DNA from: Streptomyces longhuiensis
Lineage (GTDB): Bacteria > Actinomycetota > Actinomycetes > Streptomycetales > Streptomycetaceae
Direction: 5' to 3'
Assembly: GCF_020616555.1 (NCBI RefSeq)
Contig: NZ_CP085173.1
Location: 7,828,001-7,892,000 of the forward strand
Length of the DNA stretch: 64,000 nucleotides
The position numbers were made by a program, and so were the translations under genes. The notes beneath the pieces are model-generated. The model made no database searches. It saw only the letters and a list, made by a program, of their open reading frames with translations, and had not been told where the DNA came from. This document shows positions 8,733 to 16,975 of the stretch, one piece after another; position 1 is the first letter of the stretch; each line of letters starts with the position of its first letter.

Positions 8733-9761
8733 TTGAAGGCGCTGGTCAAGGAGAAGTCCGAGCCGGGACTGTGGCTGACGGACGTGCCCGAGCCGGGCAT
8801 CGGCCACGGAGATGTGCTGATCAAGGTCCTCAGGACCGGGATCTGCGGCACCGACCTCCACATCCGCAACTGGGACGGCTGGGCGCAGCAGGCGATCAGC
8901 GCGCCGCTGATCGTCGGCCACGAGTTCGTCGGCGAGGTCGTCGAGACCGGCCGTGACGTCGCCGACATCGCCATCGGCGACCGTGTCAGCGGCGAGGGCC
9001 ACCTCGTCTGCGGCAAGTGCCGCAACTGTCTCGCCGGGCGGCGCCACCTGTGCCGTTCCACGGTCGGTCTCGGCGTCGGACGCGACGGCGCGTTCGCCGA
9101 GTACGTCGCCCTGCCCGCCGCCAACGTGTGGGTCCACCGGGTGCCCGTCGACCTCGACGTGGCCGCGATCTTCGACCCGTTCGGCAACGCCGTGCACACC
9201 GCCCTGTCGTTCCCGCTGGTCGGCGAGGACGTCCTGATCACCGGCGCCGGGCCCATCGGCCTGATGGCCGCGGCCGTCGCCCGGCACGCCGGTGCCCGCA
9301 ACGTCGTCGTCACCGACGTCAGCGAGGAGCGGCTCGACCTGGCCCGCAAGATCGGCGTCAGCCTCGCCCTGAACGTCGCCGAGTCCACGATCGCCGAGGG
9401 CCAGCGCTCCCTGGGCCTGCGCGAGGGCTTCGACGTCGGCCTGGAGATGTCGGGCAACCCCGTCGCCATGCGCGACATGCTCGCCAACATGACCCACGGC
9501 GGCAAGATCGCCATGCTCGGCCTGCCCGCCGAGGAGTTCGCCGTCGACTGGTCCCGGATCGTCACCTCGATGATCACGATCAAGGGCATCTACGGCCGCG
9601 AGATGTTCGAGACCTGGTACGCGATGTCGGTCCTCCTGGAGGGCGGCCTCGACCTCGCCCCCGTGATCACGGGCCGCTACAGCCACCGCGACTTCGAGGC
9701 GGCCTTCGACGACGCGGCCAGCGGCCGCGGCGGCAAGGTCATCCTCGACTGGGAAAGCTGA
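8733..9761 (+). CDS. tdh: L-threonine 3-dehydrogenase
   Basis: Zinc-dependent medium-chain dehydrogenase (342 aa) that oxidises L-threonine to 2-amino-3-ketobutyrate with NAD. Visible features are the catalytic zinc ligands in [10 protein letters not shown] and GHEFVGEVV, the structural zinc cysteines in [15 protein letters not shown], and a Rossmann loop ([20 protein letters not shown]). The match to threonine dehydrogenases holds over the whole length ([27 protein letters not shown]). The TTG start at 8733 gives the usual MKALVK N-terminus and follows GGGAG. The next gene encodes the partner ligase, so the pair forms the threonine-to-glycine pathway. Confidence 0.96.
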   Translation: MKALVKEKSEPGLWLTDVPEPGIGHGDVLIKVLRTGICGTDLHIRNWDGWAQQAISAPLIVGHEFVGEVVETGRDVADIAIGDRVSGEGHLVCGKCRNCLAGRRHLCRSTVGLGVGRDGAFAEYVALPAANVWVHRVPVDLDVAAIFDPFGNAVHTALSFPLVGEDVLITGAGPIGLMAAAVARHAGARNVVVTDVSEERLDLARKIGVSLALNVAESTIAEGQRSLGLREGFDVGLEMSGNPVAMRDMLANMTHGGKIAMLGLPAEEFAVDWSRIVTSMITIKGIYGREMFETWYAMSVLLEGGLDLAPVITGRYSHRDFEAAFDDAASGRGGKVILDWES

Positions 9762-9819
9762 TTTCCGGCTCGGTGAGCCCCCGACCTCCTGACCGACCTC
9801 TTCTTTAAAGGAAGTCACC

Positions 9820-11034
9820 ATGTTCGACTCCGTACGCGACGATCTGCAGGCCACCCTCGACGAGATCGCCGCCGCGGGCCTGCACAAGCCCGAGCGCGTC
9901 ATCGGCACGCCGCAGTCCGCGACGGTCGCCGTCACCGCGGGCGGCCGCCCCGGCGAGGTCCTCAACTTCTGCGCGAACAACTACCTCGGCCTCGCCGACC
10001 ACCCCGAGGTGATCGCCGCCGGCCACGAGGCGCTCGACCGCTGGGGCTACGGCATGGCCTCCGTCCGCTTCATCTGCGGCACCCAGGAGGTCCACAAGGA
10101 GCTCGAGGCGCGTCTGTCCGCGTTCCTCGGCCAGGAGGACACGATCCTCTACTCCTCCTGCTTCGACGCCAACGGCGGTGTGTTCGAGACGCTCCTCGGC
10201 GAGGAGGACGCCGTCATCTCCGACGCGCTGAACCACGCCTCGATCATCGACGGCATCCGCCTCTCCAAGGCCCGCCGCTTCCGCTACGCCAACCGCGATC
10301 TCGCGGACCTGGAGCAGCAGTTGAAGGAGGCGCAGACCGCGCGCCGCCGCCTGATCGTCACCGACGGCGTCTTCTCCATGGACGGCTACGTGGCGCCGCT
10401 GCGCGAGATCTGCAACCTCGCCGACCGCTACGACGCCATGGTCATGGTCGACGACTCGCACGCCGTCGGCTTCGTCGGCCCCGGCGGCCGCGGCACCCCC
10501 GAGCTGCACGGCGTCATGGACCGCGTGGACATCATCACCGGCACCCTCGGCAAGGCGCTCGGCGGCGCCTCCGGCGGCTATGTCGCGGCCCGCGCCGAGA
10601 TCGTCGCGCTGCTGCGTCAGCGCTCTCGCCCGTACCTCTTCTCCAACAGCCTCGCCCCGGTGATCGCGGCCGCGTCCCTCAAGGTCCTCGACCTCCTGGA
10701 GTCGGCGGGCGAGCTGCGCGAGCGGCTCGCCGCGAACACGGCGCTCTTCCGCACCCGCATGGCGCAGGAGGGCTTCGACATCCTGCCCGGCGACCACGCC
10801 ATCGCGCCCGTCATGATCGGCGACGCGTCCGTCGCGGGCCGCATGGCCGAGCTGCTCCTGGAGCGCGGCGTGTACGTGATCGGCTTCTCGTACCCGGTCG
10901 TCCCACAGGGCAAGGCCCGCATCCGCGTCCAGCTCTCCGCGGCGCACTCCACCGAGGACGTGAACCGGGCTGTGGACGCCTTCGTCGCGGCGCGCGCGGA
11001 GCTCGACGCGGAGACCGCCGTGGCGGCCGGCTGA
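9820..11034 (+). CDS. kbl: Glycine C-acetyltransferase (2-amino-3-ketobutyrate CoA ligase)
   Basis: PLP-dependent alpha-oxoamine synthase family enzyme (404 aa) that splits the unstable tdh product with CoA into glycine and acetyl-CoA. The cofactor lysine is K245 in [30 protein letters not shown] and the N-terminal [15 protein letters not shown] are classic for KBL. The ATG at 9820 follows AAAGGAAG. It lies 58 bases after tdh and is probably cotranscribed. Downstream, GGCGGATCA (from about 11049) and TGATCCGCC (about 11118) are complementary but about 60 bases apart; whether they matter is unknown. Confidence 0.97.
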   Translation: MFDSVRDDLQATLDEIAAAGLHKPERVIGTPQSATVAVTAGGRPGEVLNFCANNYLGLADHPEVIAAGHEALDRWGYGMASVRFICGTQEVHKELEARLSAFLGQEDTILYSSCFDANGGVFETLLGEEDAVISDALNHASIIDGIRLSKARRFRYANRDLADLEQQLKEAQTARRRLIVTDGVFSMDGYVAPLREICNLADRYDAMVMVDDSHAVGFVGPGGRGTPELHGVMDRVDIITGTLGKALGGASGGYVAARAEIVALLRQRSRPYLFSNSLAPVIAAASLKVLDLLESAGELRERLAANTALFRTRMAQEGFDILPGDHAIAPVMIGDASVAGRMAELLLERGVYVIGFSYPVVPQGKARIRVQLSAAHSTEDVNRAVDAFVAARAELDAETAVAAG

Positions 11035-11177
11035 CCTGGGGCCTGTCAGGCGGATCACGCCGGGGCCTGGGGTCCGGAGCTCCGGCACGGACCGTCACGG
11101 GCAACCCGGTTCCGGCCTGATCCGCCGGACAAGCCCCCGGTTCGGACATCGGCGGCACATTTGGGAGAATCGGTCGC

Positions 11178-12077
11178 ATGATCGAAGCGCGGCGGCTGCA
11201 CATCCTCCGTGCGGTGGCCGACCACCGCACCGTGACGGCGGCTGCCGCCGCGCTCTATCTGACCCCGTCGGCGGTCTCCCAGCAGCTGACGGCCCTGGAG
11301 CAGGAGACCGGTCACCGGCTCGTCGAGCGGGGCGCGAAGGGCGTCCGGCTCACCCCGGCGGGCGAGATCCTGCTCACGCACACGAACGCGGTCCTCGCCC
11401 AGCTGGAGCGGGCGGAGGCCGAGCTCGCCGCGTACAGCTCGGGGGCGGCCGGCACGGTCACCGTCGCCGCGTTCGCCACCGGGATCGGCCTGGTCGTCGC
11501 CCCGGCTCTGACCCGCCTCGCGCGGACGGCGCCCGGCATCCGGATCCGCGTCCAGGACGCCGAGGGCGACGCGAGCCTGCCGATGGTCCTCGACCGGCAG
11601 GTCGACGTCGCGGTCGCCGTCGAGTACCGGGGGGCGCCGGGCGCGGACGACGCCCGCCTGACCCGCGTACCGCTGTACGCCGAGCCGTTCGACGCGGTGC
11701 TTCCCGCGGCGCACCGGCTCGCGGCGTCCGACCGGGTGCCGCTCGCCGAGCTGGCCAAGGACACCTGGATCGGCCCGTTCCCCGGCAATCCGTGTCACGA
11801 CGTGGTGGTCCTGGCCTGCGAGCACGCCGGTTTCCAGCCGCGGGTCGAACACTCCTCGGACGACTTCCGTGCCGTCGTCGCCCTCGCCTCGGCGGGTGCG
11901 GGCGTCGCTCTGGTGCCGCGCTCGGCGCTGCGCGGCATGGACCTGTCCGACGCGGTCGTCCGCCCGGTGGACGGGGTGGCCCCGACCCGCCGGGTCTTCG
12001 CGGCGGTCCGCTGCGGAGCGGAGGAGCACCCCCTGATCAGGCCCGTCCTGGAAGCGCTCGGGGAAGCCGCCGAGTAG
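11178..12077 (+). CDS. LysR-family transcriptional regulator
   Basis: A 299-residue DNA-binding regulator. The N-terminal winged helix is the typical LysR form (RRLHILRAVADHRTVTAAAA, then LTPSAVSQQLTALEQETG). Residues about 90-290 form the periplasmic-binding-protein-like effector domain. The ATG start follows GGGAGA. It is codirectional with tdh-kbl and 143 bases downstream; adjacency suggests control of threonine catabolism, but it could equally act elsewhere. It converges on the LacI gene across a short tandem repeat. Confidence 0.92.
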   Translation: MIEARRLHILRAVADHRTVTAAAAALYLTPSAVSQQLTALEQETGHRLVERGAKGVRLTPAGEILLTHTNAVLAQLERAEAELAAYSSGAAGTVTVAAFATGIGLVVAPALTRLARTAPGIRIRVQDAEGDASLPMVLDRQVDVAVAVEYRGAPGADDARLTRVPLYAEPFDAVLPAAHRLAASDRVPLAELAKDTWIGPFPGNPCHDVVVLACEHAGFQPRVEHSSDDFRAVVALASAGAGVALVPRSALRGMDLSDAVVRPVDGVAPTRRVFAAVRCGAEEHPLIRPVLEALGEAAE

Positions 12078-12089
12078 CCGGGGCCGGCA

Positions 12090-12157
12090 GGCCTCTCGGT
12101 CACCCTGGCCTCTCGGTCACCCTGGCCTCTCGGTCACCCCGGCCCCTCGGTCACCCC
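12090..12157. repeat. Four tandem copies of a 17-bp repeat
   Basis: Four head-to-tail copies of GGCCTCTCGGTCACCCT (the last two have single changes) start at 12090, 12107, 12124 and 12141. They fill the gap between the converging LysR and LacI genes. The last copy overlaps the LacI stop codon (TGA read from 12153 to 12151). The 17-bp unit is not a multiple of three, so copy-number change would alter sequence right at the lacI stop. Confidence 0.9.
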
Positions 12158-13200
12158 GGCGTCCCCGTGCTCGCCCGTATCCGTACCTCGCCCACGATCC
12201 GCTCAACCCGCGAGCGTGGCCCCCTAGGTTCACGTAACGCGAGGTCGAGAGCGGCGCGGCCCATGCCGGTCAGGGGGAGGGCCACCGTCGTGAGGGGCGG
12301 GGTCAGTTCGCGCACCAGAGGGATGTCGTCGAAGCCGGCCAGTGAGATGTCCTGAGGGACGCGCAGCCCGTGGTCGCGGAACGCGGCGAGCGCCCCCACG
12401 GCCATCACGTCGGTGACGGCGAAGACGCACGTGGGCCGGGGTGTGCGGCGCAGCAGTTCGCTAGCCGCCGCGTATCCGCCGTCGCGCGTGAAGGCGCCTT
12501 CGACGACCCGCGCGTCCACGAGGGGCACCCCCGCCTCGGCGAGCCCCTGCCGGAATCCGGTCAGCCGGTCCGCGACGGTCGTCAGCCGTGCGGGCCCGGC
12601 GAGCACCCCGAACTCCCGGTGCCCGAGACCGAGCAGGGCCCGGGCGAGCGCCGCCGCCCCCGCCCGGTTCTCCGGCAGCACGGTGTCGACACGCAGACTG
12701 CGGTGCCGGCTCACGACCGCGACCCGGCCCCCGCCGCGCAGATAGGGAGCGACCTCGGACTCCAGCGAACGCTCCCACGCGGGGTCCTGGAAGCCGGAGC
12801 CGATGAGCAGGATCGCGCGGGCCCGCTGCGCCCGCAGCATGGAGATGTACGCGATCTCGCGCTCGGGCGCGCGGAACGTGCTGGACAGCATCACCAACAG
12901 CCCGCGCTCGGCGGCCCGCGCCATGATCCCGCTGGCGATCGCGGCGAAGTAGGGGTCGCCCACGTCGTGGCAGATGACGCCGACGGTGTTGTTGGAGGCG
13001 CTGGCGAGGGCCTGCGCGTGCGCGTTCGGGATGTAGCCGAGTTCGTCGGCCGCGGCGCGTACCCGGCGCAACAGGTCGTCGCGGACGCGGGTGGTTCCGT
13101 TCAGGGCGCGGGACGCCGTCGCGGGGGAGACCCCCGCCGTGCGGGCCACCGCGTCGAGGGTCACGTGCGGTTGTTGCGGGTGCCCGTGCGGTTCGCTCAC
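12151..13200 (-). CDS. LacI-family transcriptional regulator
   Basis: A 349-residue repressor. The N-terminal helix-turn-helix and hinge are clear (VTLDAVARTAGVSPATASRA at about 13-32, then DELGYIPN), followed by a periplasmic-binding-protein-like sensor domain (VGVICHDVGDPYFAAIASGI). The GTG start at 13200 gives MSEPHGHPQ. It is divergent from an SsuABC-type operon; the shared gap carries two GAAAGCGCTTTC-like operators, so it probably represses that operon and itself. A third copy of the operator lies before the ThuA/dehydrogenase gene at 23144. Codon 322 is TTA (12235-12237), so full-length translation may depend on the bldA tRNA. Confidence 0.93.
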   Translation of the reverse strand: MSEPHGHPQQPHVTLDAVARTAGVSPATASRALNGTTRVRDDLLRRVRAAADELGYIPNAHAQALASASNNTVGVICHDVGDPYFAAIASGIMARAAERGLLVMLSSTFRAPEREIAYISMLRAQRARAILLIGSGFQDPAWERSLESEVAPYLRGGGRVAVVSRHRSLRVDTVLPENRAGAAALARALLGLGHREFGVLAGPARLTTVADRLTGFRQGLAEAGVPLVDARVVEGAFTRDGGYAAASELLRRTPRPTCVFAVTDVMAVGALAAFRDHGLRVPQDISLAGFDDIPLVRELTPPLTTVALPLTGMGRAALDLALREPRGPRSRVERIVGEVRIRASTGTPG

Positions 13201-13301
13201 TCTGCCCCCTCGGATTCCGGTTGCGGCACCGGTCGCAGGAAACTTCGGAACGGCCTATTGACCCTGTGCTCCACGAGTCATTAGCGTGGCTGACATCGTA
13301 C

Positions 13302-13328
13302 CAGAAAGCGCTTTCTGAAAGCGATTTC
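13302..13328. promoter_or_regulatory. Two LacI-type operators in the divergent promoter region
   Basis: CAGAAAGCGCTTTCTG (13302-13317) is a perfect 16-bp palindrome with a central CG. It runs directly into GAAAGCGATTTC (13317-13328), a second imperfect copy. Both match the GAAA-nCGn-TTTC form bound by LacI/GalR proteins. The site is about 100 bases from the lacI start and about 100 from the transporter start, so one bound dimer pair could control both directions. Confidence 0.75.
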
Positions 13329-13423
13329 TGGACTTCGTCACCGTAGTGAGCATGGATCCGCGACCTCGCGAGTCCGATACCCCGGCTCTCCTCAACTGCC
13401 TCCCGATTCCGTAGGAGTTCATC

Positions 13424-14287
13424 GTGAGTCAGAGCACACTGCCCGCAACTCCCGTCAAAACAGCCGGAGTTGCAGACCGGCAGACGCCCGGGCTGCGCCG
13501 GCGTGCCGCGGACGTGGCCGAGCGGAGCTGGCGCCCCGTCGCGCTGCTCGTCGTCTGTTTCGTCGCCTGGTGGGTGATCGCCGCGACGGAGCTGGTCGAG
13601 CCGTATCTGGTGCCGTCGCCGGGCCGGACCCTCGACGTCATCCTCGACAAGCCGGACTACCTCTGGCAGCACACCTGGGTGACCACGTACGAGACGCTGC
13701 TCGGCTTCGTCATCGCCGTCGGCGTAGGCATCTTCTCCGCCGTGATCATGGTCTACTCGTCGACCGTCGAGAAGACCCTCTACCCGATCCTGCTCTTCGC
13801 CCAGGTCGTCCCGAAGATCGCGATCGCGCCGCTGTTCGTGGTCTGGCTCGGCTTCGGCATCGCGCCCAAGATCCTCATCGCCGTGCTCATCGCGTTCTTC
13901 CCGGTCGTCATCTCGATGGTGACCGGACTCAAGGCCGTCGACCCGGAGATGCTCCAGCTCTCCGCGACGATGGGCGCCAGCCCCTGGCAGACCTTCCGCA
14001 AGATCCGCTTCCCGGCCTCCCTGCCCCACCTGTTCTCCGGCCTCAAGGTGGCCGTCACGCTCGCCGTCACCGGCGCCGTCGTCGGTGAATTCGTGGGCGC
14101 GAACGAAGGGTTGGGCTACGTCATCCTCCAGGCCAACGGCAACCTCGACACCCCGATGCTCTTCGCGGGCCTGCTCGTCATGTCCTTGATCGGCGTCGTG
14201 CTCTTCGTCCTCGTCGAGATCGCCGAGAAGCTACTCCTGCCGTGGCACGCGAGCCGCCGCGACGTCGCGGCGACCACGGCGTACTGA
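13424..14287 (+). CDS. ABC transporter permease (SsuC/TauC/ThiX-like)
   Basis: Inner-membrane subunit (287 aa) of an importer of the nitrate/sulfonate/pyrimidine-precursor class. It has an N-terminal helix (PVALLVVCFVAWWVIAATEL), about six membrane segments, and the ATPase-docking loop near LSATMGASPWQTFRKIRFP. The GTG start at 13424 follows TAGGAG. Gene order permease, binding protein, ATPase with short gaps marks an operon under the upstream LacI operators. LacI-type control of this transporter class is unusual and hints at a sugar-derived or heterocyclic substrate (inference). Confidence 0.9.
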   Translation: MSQSTLPATPVKTAGVADRQTPGLRRRAADVAERSWRPVALLVVCFVAWWVIAATELVEPYLVPSPGRTLDVILDKPDYLWQHTWVTTYETLLGFVIAVGVGIFSAVIMVYSSTVEKTLYPILLFAQVVPKIAIAPLFVVWLGFGIAPKILIAVLIAFFPVVISMVTGLKAVDPEMLQLSATMGASPWQTFRKIRFPASLPHLFSGLKVAVTLAVTGAVVGEFVGANEGLGYVILQANGNLDTPMLFAGLLVMSLIGVVLFVLVEIAEKLLLPWHASRRDVAATTAY

Positions 14288-14350
14288 ACGCCGGCATTCC
14301 CCCCGAACCGCCCCGGACCACCCACCGACCGCCGCGAGAAGGGCCGCCCC

Positions 14351-15379
14351 ATGCACGCGCGCAGACTCCTGACCGGACTCGTCCCCCTGACGCTCGTCGC
14401 CCTCACGGTGACGGCCTGCGGCGACGACTCCGGATCCACGACGACCAGCGACTCGGGCAAGAAGCTCGACAAGGTCACGCTGACGCTCAACTGGTACCCG
14501 TACGGCGAACACGCGCCGTTCTACTACGGCAAGAAGCAGAAGATCTTCGAGAAGCACGGCATCGACCTGGAGATCCGCGCGGGACAGGGCTCGCAGAAGA
14601 CCGTGCAGGCCACGGGCGCGGGCCAGACCGACTTCGGCTGGGCCGACACCCCCGCCGTGCTCGCGGGCGTGGACCAGGGCGTCAACGTGAAGAGCCTCGG
14701 CGTGTTCCTCCAGACGACGCCCGCGTCGGTGCAGTCGTTCGCGAGCCAGAACATCAAGTCCCCGGCGGACCTCAAGGGCAAGACCATCGCGGGGACGGCG
14801 GGCGACGCGCTCTCCAAGACGTTCCCCATCTTCCTGAAGAAGAACGGCCTCGCCGAGTCGGACGTCAAGGTCCAGAACACCGACCCGGCCGGCAAGATCG
14901 CCGCCGTCATGTCGGGCAAGACCGACGCCCTCCTCGGCTACGCGAGCGACCAGGGCCCCACCATGCAGAACAAGGCCAAGAAGGACGTCTCGTACCTCCG
15001 CTTCTCCGAGCACGGCCTGAACTTCTACTCGAACGGGCTCATCGCGGGCCCCAAGACCCTTCAGGGCAAGGATGATCTGGCCAAGCGCATGGTCGAGGCC
15101 GTCAGCGAGTCCTGGGCCGCAGCGGAGAAGAGCCCCGAGCCCGCCGTCGCCTCCATGAAGGGCGCGTCCGAGCAACTCCCGCCGGAGACCGTGCTGTCCG
15201 AGCAGTTCAAGACGACCCTGACCCTCCTGCACACCGACGCGACGCAGGGCAAGGCGCCCGGCGCCAACACCGAGGCCGACTGGCAGCAGACCATCGACGT
15301 CTTCGCCCAGGCGGGCATGGTCAAGAGCCCGAAGCCGGTGGCGGACTACTGGGATTCGGCCAACGGGATCAAGGGCTGA
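14351..15379 (+). CDS. ABC transporter substrate-binding lipoprotein (NMT1/SsuA-like)
   Basis: A 342-residue lipoprotein with lipobox LTVTAC (Cys23). The mature N-terminus (VTLTLNWYPYGEHAPFYYGK) is the signature of NMT1/THI5-like binding proteins, which bind pyrimidine precursors, sulfonates, nitrate or aromatic compounds. A conserved TDFGWADTPAVLAG segment follows. It should deliver ligand to the flanking permease and ATPase. The ligand cannot be assigned from sequence; thiamine-precursor uptake is possible, but no riboswitch-like element was recognised upstream. Confidence 0.9.
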   Translation: MHARRLLTGLVPLTLVALTVTACGDDSGSTTTSDSGKKLDKVTLTLNWYPYGEHAPFYYGKKQKIFEKHGIDLEIRAGQGSQKTVQATGAGQTDFGWADTPAVLAGVDQGVNVKSLGVFLQTTPASVQSFASQNIKSPADLKGKTIAGTAGDALSKTFPIFLKKNGLAESDVKVQNTDPAGKIAAVMSGKTDALLGYASDQGPTMQNKAKKDVSYLRFSEHGLNFYSNGLIAGPKTLQGKDDLAKRMVEAVSESWAAAEKSPEPAVASMKGASEQLPPETVLSEQFKTTLTLLHTDATQGKAPGANTEADWQQTIDVFAQAGMVKSPKPVADYWDSANGIKG

Positions 15380-15416
15380 GCACTCGTCCCGTACAGCCCA
15401 CAAGGAGAGCTGCACC

Positions 15417-16238
15417 ATGCCGAAGGACGCGACACTGAAGAAGGCCGACGGAGCGAGCGCACACGTCGGGGCCGCCGTGCGCGCGGCGGACGTCGACGTC
15501 CGCTTCCGTACGAAGAAGAAGGACGTCACCGCGCTCGCCGACGTCTCGCTCGACGTCGCGGCCGGCGAGTTCGTCGCCATCGTCGGACCGTCCGGCTGCG
15601 GCAAGTCCACACTCCTCAAGCTCGTCGCGGGGCTCCTCGCACCCTCGTCGGGTGAGGTCAGCCTCTACGGGGAGCGGGTGCGCGGCCCGCGCCACGACAT
15701 CGGGTACGTGTTCCAGCGCGCGGCCCTCCTGGAGTGGCGCTCGGCGCGCCGCAACATCCTGCTCCAGGCGGAGATGCGCGGCATGGCCACCGAAGCGGCA
15801 CGCGCGCGTGCCGACGAACTGATCCGGATGACGGGCCTCACCGGCTTCGAGGACGCCTATCCGCACGAGCTGTCGGGCGGCATGCAGCAACGGGTCGCCC
15901 TGTGCCGGGCCCTGCTGCACGAGCCGCCCGTCCTGCTCATGGACGAGCCGTTCGGCGCCCTCGACGCGCTCACCCGCGAGCAGCTCAACGTCGAGATGAA
16001 CCGCATCTGGCGCCAGACCCGCACCACCGTCCTCCTGGTGACCCACTCCATCGCGGAGGCCGTCTACCTCGCGGACCGCGTCGTCGTCATGAGCCCGCGC
16101 CCCGGCACCGTCACCGAGATCATCGACGTCGGCCTGCCGGCGGAGCGGGACTACGCGGCGACGCTCGCCACCCCGGAGTTCCGCACGGCGACGGGCCGCA
16201 TCCGTGAACTTCTGGGGGCGGTCTCGGCGCACGACTGA
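15417..16238 (+). CDS. ABC transporter ATP-binding protein (SsuB/TauB-like)
   Basis: ATPase subunit (273 aa) of the same importer. Walker A is GPSGCGKST, the signature is LSGGMQQRVALCRAL, Walker B is VLLMDEPFGALD, and the switch histidine lies in LLVTHSIAEAVYLADRV. About 20 extra residues precede the ATPase fold. The ATG start follows AAGGAGAG. It is the last gene of the operon and is followed by a strong hairpin terminator. Confidence 0.95.
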   Translation: MPKDATLKKADGASAHVGAAVRAADVDVRFRTKKKDVTALADVSLDVAAGEFVAIVGPSGCGKSTLLKLVAGLLAPSSGEVSLYGERVRGPRHDIGYVFQRAALLEWRSARRNILLQAEMRGMATEAARARADELIRMTGLTGFEDAYPHELSGGMQQRVALCRALLHEPPVLLMDEPFGALDALTREQLNVEMNRIWRQTRTTVLLVTHSIAEAVYLADRVVVMSPRPGTVTEIIDVGLPAERDYAATLATPEFRTATGRIRELLGAVSAHD

Positions 16239-16281
16239 GCCCGCACCGGCACCACGCGTACGCCTTACGCACACGGCAGGG

Positions 16282-16329
16282 ACCCCGCACCCCGCGACGC
16301 TGTTCCGCAAGCGTCACGGGGTGCGGGGT
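16282..16329 (+). terminator. Strong hairpin terminator of the SsuABC-type operon
   Basis: ACCCCGCACCCCG (16282-16294) pairs with CGGGGTGCGGGGT (16317-16329), and GACGCT (16296-16301) pairs with AGCGTC (16310-16315). This makes a near-continuous stem of about 20 bp with one mismatch and an 8-base loop. It lies 43 bases after the ATPase stop and just before the IS607 element. Confidence 0.85.
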
Positions 16330-16399
16330 TCAGAACTGCTCGTGATTGAGTCAACTCTATTGTGTATTAAAGCTTCTGAGTGGGTGTTATGTTTTTCGT

Positions 16400-16975
16400 G
16401 TGAACCTCAAGGAGTGGGCGATAGTGAATGGTGTGCATCCGCATACCGCGTATCGCTGGTTCCGTGAGGGCACGTTGCCGGTACCTGCTCAGCGGGTCGG
16501 TCCGCGCACGATCCTGGTGAACATCGAGGCAGACTCTTCACCGTCCGTGACGGGCGGTCTGGGCCTGTATGCCCGTGTCTCCTCGCATGACCAGAAGAGT
16601 GATCTGGAGCGGCAGTTGGCGCGCCTGGCCGTCTGGGCGGCCAGCACCGGTCACCGGGTGGTGCGTGTGGAGTCCGAGATCGGGTCGGGCATGAACGGTG
16701 GCCGGTCCAGAGCGAAGCGCCTTCTGGCCGACCCGGATGTGACGACGGTCGTGGTCGAGCACAAGGACCGCCTGGGCCGGATGAACGTGGAACTCGTCGA
16801 GGCCGCCTTATCCGCGACGGGCCGCCGTCTGGTGGTCCTGGACGAGGGTGAGGTGGAAGACGATCTGGTGCGGGACATGGCGGAGGTACTGACCTCGTTC
16901 TGCGCCCGCCTGTACGGGCGTCGTTCCGCGAAGAACCGGGCAAAGAAGGCTCTTGAGGCGGCTGGAGTCCGATGA
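16400..16975 (+). CDS. tnpA: IS607-family serine recombinase (TnpA)
   Basis: Serine-type transposase (191 aa). The N-terminal MerR-like helix-turn-helix reads WAIVNGVHPHTAYRWFREGT (about 6-25). The resolvase catalytic domain begins at GLYARVSSHDQKSDLERQ; Ser61 is the expected nucleophile. The downstream VVEHKDRLGR and SFCARLYGRRSAKNRAKKA segments are typical of IS607. The GTG at 16400 is chosen because homology to the DNA-binding domain starts there; no ribosome site is visible and a TGTTAT box ten bases upstream suggests a leaderless message. The gene has one TTA codon (16808-16810). Its stop overlaps tnpB by four bases. Confidence 0.93.
   Translation: MNLKEWAIVNGVHPHTAYRWFREGTLPVPAQRVGPRTILVNIEADSSPSVTGGLGLYARVSSHDQKSDLERQLARLAVWAASTGHRVVRVESEIGSGMNGGRSRAKRLLADPDVTTVVVEHKDRLGRMNVELVEAALSATGRRLVVLDEGEVEDDLVRDMAEVLTSFCARLYGRRSAKNRAKKALEAAGVR

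Noticed and set aside
12090..12157. CRISPR or iteron array
   Set aside because: Only four directly joined 17-bp copies with no spacers, at a convergent gene end without replication genes.
14288..14350. TPP riboswitch upstream of the NMT1-like binding protein
   Set aside because: The gap is only 63 bases and has no thi-box-like core; the operon has LacI operators instead.
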